A DNA stretch of 64,000 bases from Williamsia faeni. Its GTDB lineage: Bacteria; Actinomycetota; Actinomycetes; Mycobacteriales; Mycobacteriaceae. Below are positions 15,491-24,378 of the stretch, piece after piece (positions within the stretch are counted from its first letter, which is position 1; each line of letters opens with the position of its first letter). Both the position numbers and the translations under genes were made by a program. The notes beneath the pieces are model-generated. The model did no database searches. It was not told the origin of the DNA and worked only from the letters and a program-made list of their open reading frames with translations. The stretch is from NCBI GenBank assembly GCA_003202005.1, contig QJJF01000002.1, positions 310,001-374,000 on the forward strand, written 5' to 3'.

Positions 15491-17392
15491 GTGGCTGCGA
15501 AGGCGAGCCGGGCGAGCATGAATCATCAGGGCCACGGCTCCACCGGAACGGTGGGAAACCGCAAGGCGCGCCGCGGCATCACCCGCGAAGCGCAGCGGAA
15601 GACCGCGGGCCCGGAGGCCATCGCGTGGTACGCGAAACATAATCCGGCGATTAATCCCGCGAAAACTCGTCTGAATATCGACATGGTCAATGACGGAGCA
15701 GGCGGGTTCCGTGCGACCGAGTCGATTGACGAGGTGGTGGCGTACGGCGACGAGCGCGCCTTACGGGTGAAGCCCGGCCTTAAGGACGGCAACAGGTTTG
15801 CCGTGACGACCGTGGGACATTTGCCGTGGGCGTACCTGGAACCCGACGGCACCGAGTACCAGCCGGTCGACGCTACCGGTGTGCCGAAGGTGTTCGGCTC
15901 GGGGCCGCAGATGGGACGGCCCATCATGGAGCCCCGGTATCGGATCAAGCCCGACTATGAGGAGAAGGCGAAGGCCTACTTCGAGGACTGGATCGAATTC
16001 CAGTCCGGTCTGCTGCCGGACGGGCGGGCGTCGATGCACGGTTACTCGATCAACCTCGACGAGTCGAGGCCGCACATCCAGCTTCTGAGCGATCCGCTCG
16101 AGGCCGCCCCGAGCAAGAAGGACCCGGCCCGGCTCACCAATGGCTTCTCGCGGGCGTTCGGCTCACACCCGAAGGACCGCGTGGTGCCGCAGCTCGATGG
16201 CCGCGGTGAGCCGGTGCTGCTGCCTGACGGGTCAGCGAAGATGGTGCGCGAGGGCGCCAGCCGGAAGATGGAGCGCTATCAGGCTGAACTTCGCGACTTC
16301 ATGATCGACCGCGGTCACGAAGTCGAAGCAGAGCGCGACGAAGCCCGTCACGACCGACACCTAGACCTGCAGGACTACAAGGACCTGCAACACAGTCAGC
16401 GCGAGGTCGCCGACACCGCGCAGATGTACGCGGCAGACGTCGGCGCGCTCCTGAGCGAGCGTGAGCATCTCGAGGACGGCCTGATCGAGGCCCACCAGAG
16501 CCTCCACGAACAAGTGGCCGACGAGTTGGGGCCAGCCATGGCGGCGGTCGCCGAGGCACAAGCACAGATCGTCGAGACCCATCGAGCGGGCGAGGCCATG
16601 CTCGCCGAGTACAAGACCGCGCTCGACGCGCAGCGTGTCGACCAGACTGCCCGCGAGCAGAGCCTGATTGCCCGTACCGCGGTAATGACCGAGCTCGAGA
16701 CTGCGCTGATCGCAGACAAGACCACATGGGACGAGGTCGAGAAGCCGGCGCTGCTCGCCAAGGTCCGAGCTGAGTGTGTGGCTGCGCTCGAGCAGGAATG
16801 GTCGCAGACGCGACCCGTGCTGGTGGCCCAGGCCAGGACCGAGGGCAGGGCCGAGGGCTTGGCTGAGAGCGAGATCGACCGAGTCGCAGCGGCGCAGCTG
16901 TTAAAGGACGCTCAGGCCGCCCAAACGGCCGCCGGGGCGTCGTTGGCGCGTCAAACCGCCTCCGAGAACCGGCTCGCTGCCGAGGAGGACGAAAGGCGCC
17001 AGCAGGCGGCTGACCGGGTCCTCGAATATGAGCGCACCGCGTTGGCAGGTATCGATGCCCGCGTCGGTGCCGAGGTCGAGCGCCTGGCTGGTCCGGAGGT
17101 GGAAGCCGCAAAGAAGGCGGGCTTTGAGAAGGGTATGGAGATCGCCAAGGCCACGCTGGCGCGCGCGCGGACCGAACTGCAAGCGGCATACGAAGGTCGG
17201 CACCGCGAACTCACTGCGTTGCAGGACAGCCTGGGGCGGATGCTCAAATCAATACCTCGCGACAAGTGGACGCCCGGAATGACCCTGGGATACGCGAAGT
17301 TCAGCAAAGAAACGATTGCGCGCCGCGACCACATGCCGCAGGGGAACCCGCCCAAGCGCCAGGCCGAGGCCACCATGAACAAGTACAGCTAG
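15491..17392 (+). CDS. MobV/Pre-like relaxase (plasmid mobilization protein)
   Basis: A 633-residue protein. The N-terminal 300 residues carry a relaxase-like region; HGYSINLDESRPHIQLL near residue 190 resembles the MobV motif HxDExxPHxH with the first and last His replaced. The C-terminal half is a long alanine-, glutamate- and arginine-rich coiled coil, as in Pre/Mob proteins. I chose the GTG at 15491, preceded by AGAAGGA, over an ATG at 15431. If active it would nick an oriT just upstream and let the element be mobilised by a helper. The variant motif leaves room for a non-catalytic role. Confidence 0.6.
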   Translation: MAAKASRASMNHQGHGSTGTVGNRKARRGITREAQRKTAGPEAIAWYAKHNPAINPAKTRLNIDMVNDGAGGFRATESIDEVVAYGDERALRVKPGLKDGNRFAVTTVGHLPWAYLEPDGTEYQPVDATGVPKVFGSGPQMGRPIMEPRYRIKPDYEEKAKAYFEDWIEFQSGLLPDGRASMHGYSINLDESRPHIQLLSDPLEAAPSKKDPARLTNGFSRAFGSHPKDRVVPQLDGRGEPVLLPDGSAKMVREGASRKMERYQAELRDFMIDRGHEVEAERDEARHDRHLDLQDYKDLQHSQREVADTAQMYAADVGALLSEREHLEDGLIEAHQSLHEQVADELGPAMAAVAEAQAQIVETHRAGEAMLAEYKTALDAQRVDQTAREQSLIARTAVMTELETALIADKTTWDEVEKPALLAKVRAECVAALEQEWSQTRPVLVAQARTEGRAEGLAESEIDRVAAAQLLKDAQAAQTAAGASLARQTASENRLAAEEDERRQQAADRVLEYERTALAGIDARVGAEVERLAGPEVEAAKKAGFEKGMEIAKATLARARTELQAAYEGRHRELTALQDSLGRMLKSIPRDKWTPGMTLGYAKFSKETIARRDHMPQGNPPKRQAEATMNKYS

Positions 17393-17412
17393 GGCGAGCT
17401 CAGGGCTATGCG

Positions 17413-17511
17413 ATGGAGCTCGTAATCGAAGCCCGAACGAAGATCTCAGGACCGCTGCAAGCGATGGTAGACAACGGTGAAATAACTGTCACGACAATGG
17501 CTTTGAGCTGA
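17413..17511 (+). CDS. possible 32-residue peptide or gene remnant
   Basis: A short frame MELVIEARTKISGPLQAMVD... ends 1 nt before the ATG of the HEAT-type pseudogene, which suggests an old operon. No ribosome binding site of note and no known family. Confidence 0.2.
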   Translation: MELVIEARTKISGPLQAMVDNGEITVTTMALS

Positions 17512-17512
17512 T

Positions 17513-18153
17513 ATGGCTCCGTCGCCCGAACGGCAAGAGGCACACAAGTTGCTCTCCGCCGACATCGTCAGAGCCAACAGAAGTCTGGCAGTAGCCTCCG
17601 TACTCTGTCTGACCTCGTGAACACCAAAGAGCGATATCCCCAGTTGATCCCGCTCCTTATTGACTGGGTCAAAAACCTCGAGATTAAGACCCGGATGACC
17701 GACCAACGAGACCTCGTGCTCTTTCGGTAGAGTCTGTACCGGGCACTGACAACTTTGGATTCGGTAGGCACTGAAGCGGTTCCACTGCTTTTTGAGCAGT
17801 TCTACCTTGAGCCGCCATCGCCTGAGCTGAATTCGTTCGCAGTTGGAAACGCACTGCGGTACTTAGCTGTTCCGTCTGACTTTGACCGAATGGCCGAAGT
17901 TGCGGCAGATCGAACACTCGGCTCAGGCCGAACAGCCGTAGTGGAGTGGTTGATCAAGGGTTTACGCGAGGGGCTCGATGTAGTCGTTGAGCAGATCGAT
18001 GATCCGTCCGTCAGGGCATTGGGGATCAAGTACATTCGCCAGTTCTAACTGTTGCCGACAGGTTTGCGGCCGCGCATCGAGCCATATCTCGATGACCCCG
18101 AGAGTGAGGTCTGCAAGCAGGCCAAGCTCACCTTCCAGAAGTTTCCTACGTAA
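17513..18153 (+). pseudogene. HEAT-repeat-like protein gene, inactivated
   Basis: It begins MAPSPERQEAHKLLSADIV. After a frameshift near 17610 it reads DLVNTKERYPQLIPLLIDW, hits an in-frame TAG at 17728-17730, continues as LYRALTTLDSVGTEAVPLLF and AEVAADRTLGSGRTAVVEW, hits a TAA at 18046-18048, and ends LRPRIEPYLDDPESEVCKQA. The alternating helices with DP-x-VR-type turns look like HEAT/armadillo repeats, as in some immunity-type or uncharacterised actinobacterial proteins. One frameshift and two stops make it non-functional. Confidence 0.6.
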
Positions 18154-18624
18154 CACTGATGGTGTTGGGACAGCTGGTCTTCAAGGCACTCTGAATCGCA
18201 GTGACGGCCCTATCTGCGGGGTCGTGACGCCTAGTGAGCGCTTTGAATGTGTTGACGATCCCGCCCGGAATAGGGGTCCTAGTACTTCAGCCTGCAACAT
18301 TTCCGCTGACGACCACCAGGGCCCCGGCAAAGTCATGAGTGATACCCGCTGGACTGCGACTTCAGGGCGAGATGGCGCCCGCCAAGACACGTCGATTGGG
18401 GCGGGCACGACCGTCTCGGTGATGATTCAAGTTCCTACACAATCGTCACAACCAGGAACGAGTCGTGCCCGCAGCCCCATCCTCGCCCGTGCATGCCCGA
18501 GTGTCCGACACCGGGATCCTCGACGCACTCGCCCAGGAAGTTACGAGGCTCCATCGGGGTAGCTCCCCGGCGCCGCCTCACCATGCCCCCTTGACAAACT
18601 TTCCTACATATCAGCTGAGGCGGC
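18154..18624. other. intergenic debris with a transposase N-terminal fragment
   Basis: GTG at 18465 opens VPAAPSSPVHARVSDTGIL and DALAQ, which resembles the N-terminus of ISAs1-family transposases, then the similarity stops at about 18540. GGGCACGAC near 18410 and GTCGTGCCC at 18462 form an inverted pair around its start and could be part of an IS end. The rest shows nothing recognisable. Confidence 0.4.
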
Positions 18625-19005
18625 TCATTCGAAGCGCAGGTCGGCGACGGACGGCGTCGTATCGGCGTCCCACACATGTTCGAAGGATTGTTCGACCAGT
18701 GGCCACAGGTGCTGTTCTCCGTCGTACACGGAGTTCACGACGTCAGCCCCGTCACCGAAGACCACGAACTCGTGGGGGATGACTCGTCCTGCTGCGTCTC
18801 GTCGCCCTTCCGGGTCCGGGAATCGCACTGCGACCACGTGTCCGTTTCGGCGCCAGGCCGCGGGTTCGTCCGCGAGTTCGGCGAATGCACGCTCGTATTC
18901 TGGAAGCGGATCGCCCAGGCCTGCATCGAGCAAGAATCGAAAACCCCATTTCCGGCCCCGAGTCGCCCAGATGAGGTGTGACCGAGACGCCCCTTCCTCA
19001 GTCAC
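18625..19005 (-). CDS. hypothetical partner protein of the GTPase (126 aa)
   Basis: A 126-residue soluble protein rich in aromatic and charged residues (SHLIWATRGRKWGFRFLLD near the start, VNSVYDGEQHLWPLVEQSF near the end). Its ATG overlaps the GTPase stop (ATGA), so the two are translationally coupled and probably act together. I do not recognise the family. It could be a GTPase-regulating or effector subunit. Confidence 0.65.
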   Translation of the reverse strand: MTEEGASRSHLIWATRGRKWGFRFLLDAGLGDPLPEYERAFAELADEPAAWRRNGHVVAVRFPDPEGRRDAAGRVIPHEFVVFGDGADVVNSVYDGEQHLWPLVEQSFEHVWDADTTPSVADLRFE

Positions 19006-20198
19006 TTCTGCTTCCTGAGCACGTTCTCTGTCACCGCTTGGTCGAGGTCGATCTTGAACTGCGTGAGCATTGCCCGCAGGTGCTGGTGCTTCGCGCGCGC
19101 GTCCGCGTTCATCTCCTTGATTTTCGGGCCGACAATCTTGATCGCAGCAGCGAGCGCCGCAGGGAGGTTTTTGGCTATGAACTCGGCCTGCTGGTTGTTC
19201 TTGGTGACCTTTCGCAGGAGCTTCTCGAATGCTGTGAACTTGACACCCGTCAACGCCGCTGCGATGAAGTCCGCCCCGTCAGCGAGCGAGTCAGCCACCT
19301 TCCATGGGAGTTTCATCTTTTCCTCCCACAGGACACGGCGCTCCAGCGGCAGAAGTGACGCGATGGGGAGCACCAGATCAAGGCCGATGCGCTGTTTCAG
19401 GTCGATCTCGACCGGCTCTGCGCTTTCTGTCTTGAGTTCGAACTTGGCGGACGAGAGGAGCATGAAATCCTCGCCGATGGACAGCGCGTCCGGCGTGACG
19501 ATCATGTCCGCGATTGTCGAGCGAAGCTGCTCGATATCGTCAGCAGCCTTCAGGATGACGAGTTCACGGAACGTATTCACGTCCCAGTCGGGGAACAGAT
19601 CGGCCTTGGACAGCGACAGGATCCAGATTCGAGGGAATTCGATCAGCGGCCCGTCATCGCCAAGAAGAGGGCCCTTGAGTTGAGCCAAGCTCTGGCGGAT
19701 GTTGTGAAAGAGGGACTTGAGGTATCGCTCTTCCTCGCCGCGGTGGTCGAGAAGCTTCTGTCCATCCACGAGGAGTAGAGCAACATCCGAACTGAGAAGG
19801 GTCTTGAAGGTGTCGATCCGGCGCAGGGCCTCTTCCTCGCTGCTGGGATCGTCCTCGAACCACTCACCCGGGTAGTCGTGCCATGTCAGGCGCAACTCGT
19901 CGAATGGGCGGGTCTTTTCCTCATCGCTTTCGCCGGCCTTGAGCTTGACCGAGAAGTCGTATGTGATGTTGTCAAAGTGGTTCGGCATGGGAGCCTGTGC
20001 GTTGTCTCGCATGCCGAGGTAGTTCTTGTACAGGCGATTTCCCTGCCCGGCCTTGTCGGCGACGAGATCCCAGAGGTCGTTCTTGTAGGAGCCCTCCTGG
20101 GTGCGGCCGTAGAACGATGACACCAGCACGGTCTTGCCCGACCCTGACTCACCGAAGACTGCGATGTTCTGTTGCCGAACCTTAGGAAACTTTGCCAT
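19002..20198 (-). CDS. P-loop GTPase of the TRAFAC class (DO-GTPase-like)
   Basis: A 398-residue protein. The G1/P-loop is GESGSGKT (16-23), a G3-like DYPG lies at 108-111 preceded by a hydrophobic strand, and a G4-like SKAD is at 197-200. This layout fits the TRAFAC-type GTPases found in predicted bacterial conflict systems (double-GTPase families). The C-terminal 120 residues are helical and basic. I start it at the ATG at 20198 (MAKFPKVRQQ); upstream in-frame sequence reads into transposon debris. It forms a two-gene operon with the 126-aa protein. A defence role is inference. Confidence 0.65.
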   Translation of the reverse strand: MAKFPKVRQQNIAVFGESGSGKTVLVSSFYGRTQEGSYKNDLWDLVADKAGQGNRLYKNYLGMRDNAQAPMPNHFDNITYDFSVKLKAGESDEEKTRPFDELRLTWHDYPGEWFEDDPSSEEEALRRIDTFKTLLSSDVALLLVDGQKLLDHRGEEERYLKSLFHNIRQSLAQLKGPLLGDDGPLIEFPRIWILSLSKADLFPDWDVNTFRELVILKAADDIEQLRSTIADMIVTPDALSIGEDFMLLSSAKFELKTESAEPVEIDLKQRIGLDLVLPIASLLPLERRVLWEEKMKLPWKVADSLADGADFIAAALTGVKFTAFEKLLRKVTKNNQQAEFIAKNLPAALAAAIKIVGPKIKEMNADARAKHQHLRAMLTQFKIDLDQAVTENVLRKQK

Positions 20199-20245
20199 GG
20201 CCGGAAACGTATCCCACCGGTCCGACGCTATCGGTAGGGACGGGT

Positions 20246-21037
20246 CTACTTCGGCCTGACGCCCAGGGCCCAGGGCCCAGACAAAGTCGCATAGCCGCAC
20301 GTCAAGCCGCATGAAGCCGACACCATCGGAATCGAGGTGACCAGGTAGACCACCTCCACGCTTCGCCGGCCGCCGCGGGTGACGGTGCGACGGACCTGCA
20401 ACACCTGCACCGCATGCGGAAAGCCGAGGCCGCCGGCGACTTCGGTGGCCTTGATCGTGCGCCGTTCCCGTCGCTCGTGATCACGCCCACCGATCGACGA
20501 CGAGACGGGAATCTCGTTCCAGGGCAACATCTTCAACAGATTTCGGAGAGCTCGTTGATTGTTCTTCACGGTGAACACGTAGTGCCCACCACGTCCGACG
20601 ATGTACTCGGCGGTGGCCCGATTACAATGCAGGGCATCCGCGGTCACGACTACGTCGGTGAGGTCGAACGCGGCGCGCAGGTCCGTGACCAGCGGGATCT
20701 CGTTGGTCTTCGCACCGACCTCGACCTGCCCGAACACCACTCCACTGGCCTGGTCGAGGGCGGCGAGCAGATGGGTGAGGTGCCCGGCCGCGTCCTTCGC
20801 GCCGCGCAGGGTTTTGCCGTCGACGGCGATCACCCGCCGGCCGTCGACTACCCGAGTGCGTAGCCACGCCCACACCCCGATGACCTGGTCCAATACGGCC
20901 GCATCGACGCGGGCGAGGGTGCGGCGGATCGTCGACTCCGACGGTGGCCGGCCCGCGATATCGAGCCTGGTCAGCACGTCCTCCGGTGCATTGGCGGCCC
21001 ATTCAGTGATCGCGGTGAACGACCGGCTTACGGACAC
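20246..21037 (-). pseudogene. ISAs1-family transposase fragment
   Basis: It contains SFTAITEWA, VIAVDGKTLRGA and VVTADALHCNRATAEYIV, the first two DDE-motif blocks of ISAs1-family transposases, and GGHYVFTVKNNQ. The N-terminus is cut and frameshifted (RGLRLILVGYAI is in another frame upstream). The C-terminus diverges after VVYLVTSIPM, so the final block with the catalytic Glu is missing. It lies directly upstream of the GTPase gene and may have removed earlier genes of that operon. Confidence 0.75.
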
Positions 21038-21059
21038 CGAACGAGCAAGATGGCATAGC

Positions 21060-21303
21060 CCACCAGAATCAGCCGGAGGCCGCGGACAGTACCTATAAAA
21101 CCCCTGCTCCCGCAGAGATCGTTTCGACGACTCGTCGCGGTCTCGCAGGCGGAGATCGCATCGATCTCGTCGCGGTCGATCACCTCGGGCCGACCTCCGT
21201 ACTGGCGCCCCGGCGGGCGGCCTCCAGACCGTTCTGCGTCTTGCAGACGATGTTGGTCCTCGGCGAGTGCAAGGACAGGCCGTTGCAGGAGCAGTCGACC
21301 GGC
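21060..21303 (-). pseudogene. serine recombinase (resolvase) C-terminal fragment
   Basis: Minus-strand frames give KTQNGLEAARRG, then GRQYGGRPEVIDRDEIDAIS, then LRDRDESSKRSLREQGFYR. Together these resemble the linker and C-terminal HTH of a Tn3-type resolvase/invertase. At least two frameshifts and no catalytic domain remain. It is squeezed between the transposase fragment and the end of the restriction gene. Confidence 0.5.
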
Positions 21304-21305
21304 CC

Positions 21306-24300
21306 TCAGGCGGTAACGAGCTGCATCAGCTCGGCGTAGTCGGTGACGACGTCGTATGTGACGCCCTCGCCATTCTTCGCGTTGATGGAGGTGAAGAACT
21401 TTCGGGCGCATTCGATCTTGGCGTTCTCGACTCCCTTGAGTTGGAGGGTCGAGAGTGACCCCTTGGTCTCGGCGACGAAGTAAACGTGCTTGACGATGCC
21501 CTCGGTGAATGCGATCGCCCAGTCGGGGTTGTAGTTGCCGACCGGGGTCGGGATGAAGAAGCCCCGCGGCAGCTTCGCGTACACCACAACCTCTTTGCTG
21601 GTGTCCAGTTCGGTGACGAAGTCGCGTTCCACGTTGGAATCGGTGACGACGTAGTCGTAGATGTGCTTCGTCAGCTTGCCGCCGGCGTGGGTGAGGTCCT
21701 GTTTGGTCTGGTTTTCGGTGAAGATCGCCGAGTCGAATTTATCCTCCAGTGCGTCGTATGTCAGATGCTCGACGATTACTGTGGCCTTCTGCTCGTTGAT
21801 GAGCCGGGCCGCCTCGGTGATGAACTGTTCAGGGTTGAGCCGGAATTTCGCGAACGTCGCCGGGGTGACCCTGCCCAGGATGGCAGCTGCGGTGCGGCGG
21901 GTGAGCTGGGTCTTCTCGGTGATCTCGCCCAGCAGGTCGTACTTCACCTGCGAGCCTGCGGTGGTGGTCTCGGTGTGGGTCTGCGTGGTCGACACGTTGA
22001 ACCCTGCAGCGTTGGCGAGGTCATCGGCTTCGAGGGAATCCCGCTGCTGTCCGGCCTGGACGAGGTACTGCATCGCGGCAACGTTGAGGTGTTTGTCGAG
22101 CGCCTGGATGCACTTGCGGATCAGCTCGTTCGAGTCGAACTCGACCTGGTAGACGGCCTTGTGGTTGATATTCCGCCAGAGTTCCTGGAACTCCTTCTTG
22201 GCGAAGTTCGCTTCGCTGAGCGGAATTTTTTTCGGCTTGCGGCCGTCCTCGCCAATCATTGCCACGTCGAGGTACAACGCGTCCACTAGAGGCCAGACGA
22301 AGTCGATGACCGGTCGTAGCACCTCAGATGTCGGCTCGGTGAGTGTGCCAGACACCTTTGCCTGCTTGTACGCCTCGGAAACGGTGTCGTCCTCGTTGAG
22401 GTAGTCGTTCTTGATGAGATACTTGTACAGCGCCTGCGCGAGTTGTTCTTCCACGACAGACTCGCCGCTGGGCGTCTGAATTGTCTTGCCGGTGAAGAAC
22501 TTGACGCTCGCCTTGCGAGGCCGTGTCGCCAGCGACTCGGCAATCTCTTTTTGGAGCCCGGTGACGAAGTCTGTATAGGACTCGTCGGTGACGACGGTCA
22601 GCTCGTTGATGTCGTGGACCGTGACGGGGTTGTCCATGCGCTCGCCGTGCTGGTCGACCGCTAGCCGCAGGCCGCGGCCGATTTCTTGCCGGCGGGAAAC
22701 AGTGTTGTCGCTCTTCTTGAGCATCCCCATCACGAACACGTTGGGGTTGTCCCAGCCCTCACGAAGCGCGGAATGGGAGAAGAGGAACCGCACTGGCTCC
22801 GCGAACGACAACAGACGTTCCTTATCTTTGAGGATCAGGTCGTAGGCGTCTGTGTCGGAGGATTGGCCCTTGTCTTCGCCCCGGCCGCTGATCTTGCCAT
22901 CGACCTGCCGCTTGGTCTTCTTGTCGATCGAGAAGTAACCCTCATGCACCGCACGGACCTCGTCGCGACGCAGGTACTTCTGGTATGCAGCGGTGGCGTC
23001 GTCGAGGGCGAGTTCGCCGAGCACCTCATCGCGAATGGCCTCAAACTCCTCCTGGAAGACGAGGGCGTAGTCACCGAGCGTGTCCTCGCGGTCGTAGTCG
23101 CGGTACTTCGCGACCTCGTCGATGAAAAACAGCGAGAGCACCTTGATGCCCTGACTGAACAGCTCGCGCTCCTTGTCGAGGTGGGCATGGATTGACTCGC
23201 GAATCTGGATGCGCCGCTTGGTTTCCTCAGTGACATCACGGTCGGCGAGCTGACCGGCGACAACGTCGTCGCCGTTGCTGAGCGTAATAACGTCGCGGTT
23301 GGCGTCGATTTCAGTGATGAACAGTCCCTTGTAGGCTTCGATCCCGTTGGACACGTCATGCAAGTTCGCTCCGACGTCAAGCCGCTTGACCAGCCGCTTG
23401 ATCGGACCCGCCTTGGTCTGCACCTCGATCTCGACCCGAGCTCGGGGTTTGGCGCCCTTGGCAATCTCGATTGCGTCGAGGTACAGGTAGGCGTCCGAGC
23501 CTGCCAGCCCCTTGACCGTGATGCCACGGACGGCGATCTTCTTGACCAACTTCTGGTTGTAGGCGTCAAGGGCATCGAGTCGGTGAATTTTAGTGTGCTC
23601 GACCTTGTGAGTGGCTGAGTAACGCAGCATCATGAGGGCGTTGAACCTTGACAGCGCCTCCAATGACTTTGCGGCACCGATCTTTTGGGGTTCATCGACT
23701 ATCACGACCGGACGGTTCGCACTGATCACGTCGATGGGGCGGCGCGACTGGAAGTCGTCGAGCTCGTCGTAGATGCGACGGTTGTCCTTGCCCGTGGCGT
23801 TGAAGGCTTGGATGTTGATGATCATCACCTGCACGCCGGCGTCGGAGCTGAATCGCTCCAGCTCGTGCAGCTGAGATGAGTTGTAGATGAACGAGCGAGG
23901 TTTGGTGCCATAGATCTGCTGGAAGTGTTCGGCTGTCACGTCGAGCGACTTCTGCACACCCTCGCGAATCGCGATCGACGGAACGACCATGATGAACTTC
24001 GACCAGCCGTACCGTTTGTGCAGTTCCAGGATCGTCTTGATGTAGACGTAGGTCTTGCCCGTGCCCGTCTCCATCTCGATGTCTAGATTCGGGGCCCCGG
24101 GCGCTGCTTTGCTGTCGGCCAGCTTGGCTGACAGTGGGAGGTTGCGGGACCGCTGCACCTTGTGAACGTTCTCCAGTAGCTGCGCACCGGTCAACGCGAT
24201 CTCGGCGTTCCGCAAACCCGCATCGGCGTATAACGGCTCCTCACCTGTCCGTTGGCGGCGACCGGGGTCGATCCGATATGAGATGCCATCATGTTTTGGC

Positions 24301-24374
24301 TGACCGGCGAATACCTCAACTACAGAGTCGACGGCATCGGTCTGGTACTGCTGGACCTTGAACTGAAGCTTCAT
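21306..24374 (-). CDS. type III-like restriction subunit (Res), helicase-nuclease
   Basis: A 1022-residue SF2 helicase-nuclease. Motif I is METGTGKT (101-108), motif II is VIVDEPQ, motif III is RYSATH, motif VI is RRQEIGRGLRL. The C-terminus has a PD-(D/E)xK nuclease: NPDWAIAF followed by VAETKG. Length and order fit type III Res proteins, which translocate or diffuse on DNA and cut when complexed with Mod. All motifs are intact, so it is probably active. It starts 4 nt after the Mod gene and is the last gene of a five-gene operon. Confidence 0.88.
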   Translation of the reverse strand: MKLQFKVQQYQTDAVDSVVEVFAGQPKHDGISYRIDPGRRQRTGEEPLYADAGLRNAEIALTGAQLLENVHKVQRSRNLPLSAKLADSKAAPGAPNLDIEMETGTGKTYVYIKTILELHKRYGWSKFIMVVPSIAIREGVQKSLDVTAEHFQQIYGTKPRSFIYNSSQLHELERFSSDAGVQVMIINIQAFNATGKDNRRIYDELDDFQSRRPIDVISANRPVVIVDEPQKIGAAKSLEALSRFNALMMLRYSATHKVEHTKIHRLDALDAYNQKLVKKIAVRGITVKGLAGSDAYLYLDAIEIAKGAKPRARVEIEVQTKAGPIKRLVKRLDVGANLHDVSNGIEAYKGLFITEIDANRDVITLSNGDDVVAGQLADRDVTEETKRRIQIRESIHAHLDKERELFSQGIKVLSLFFIDEVAKYRDYDREDTLGDYALVFQEEFEAIRDEVLGELALDDATAAYQKYLRRDEVRAVHEGYFSIDKKTKRQVDGKISGRGEDKGQSSDTDAYDLILKDKERLLSFAEPVRFLFSHSALREGWDNPNVFVMGMLKKSDNTVSRRQEIGRGLRLAVDQHGERMDNPVTVHDINELTVVTDESYTDFVTGLQKEIAESLATRPRKASVKFFTGKTIQTPSGESVVEEQLAQALYKYLIKNDYLNEDDTVSEAYKQAKVSGTLTEPTSEVLRPVIDFVWPLVDALYLDVAMIGEDGRKPKKIPLSEANFAKKEFQELWRNINHKAVYQVEFDSNELIRKCIQALDKHLNVAAMQYLVQAGQQRDSLEADDLANAAGFNVSTTQTHTETTTAGSQVKYDLLGEITEKTQLTRRTAAAILGRVTPATFAKFRLNPEQFITEAARLINEQKATVIVEHLTYDALEDKFDSAIFTENQTKQDLTHAGGKLTKHIYDYVVTDSNVERDFVTELDTSKEVVVYAKLPRGFFIPTPVGNYNPDWAIAFTEGIVKHVYFVAETKGSLSTLQLKGVENAKIECARKFFTSINAKNGEGVTYDVVTDYAELMQLVTA

Positions 24375-24378
24375 AGGG

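Noticed and set aside
16299-17189. Minus-strand frame opposite the relaxase coiled coil
   Set aside because: Arg/Pro-rich shadow of a repetitive Ala/Glu/Gln-rich coding region.
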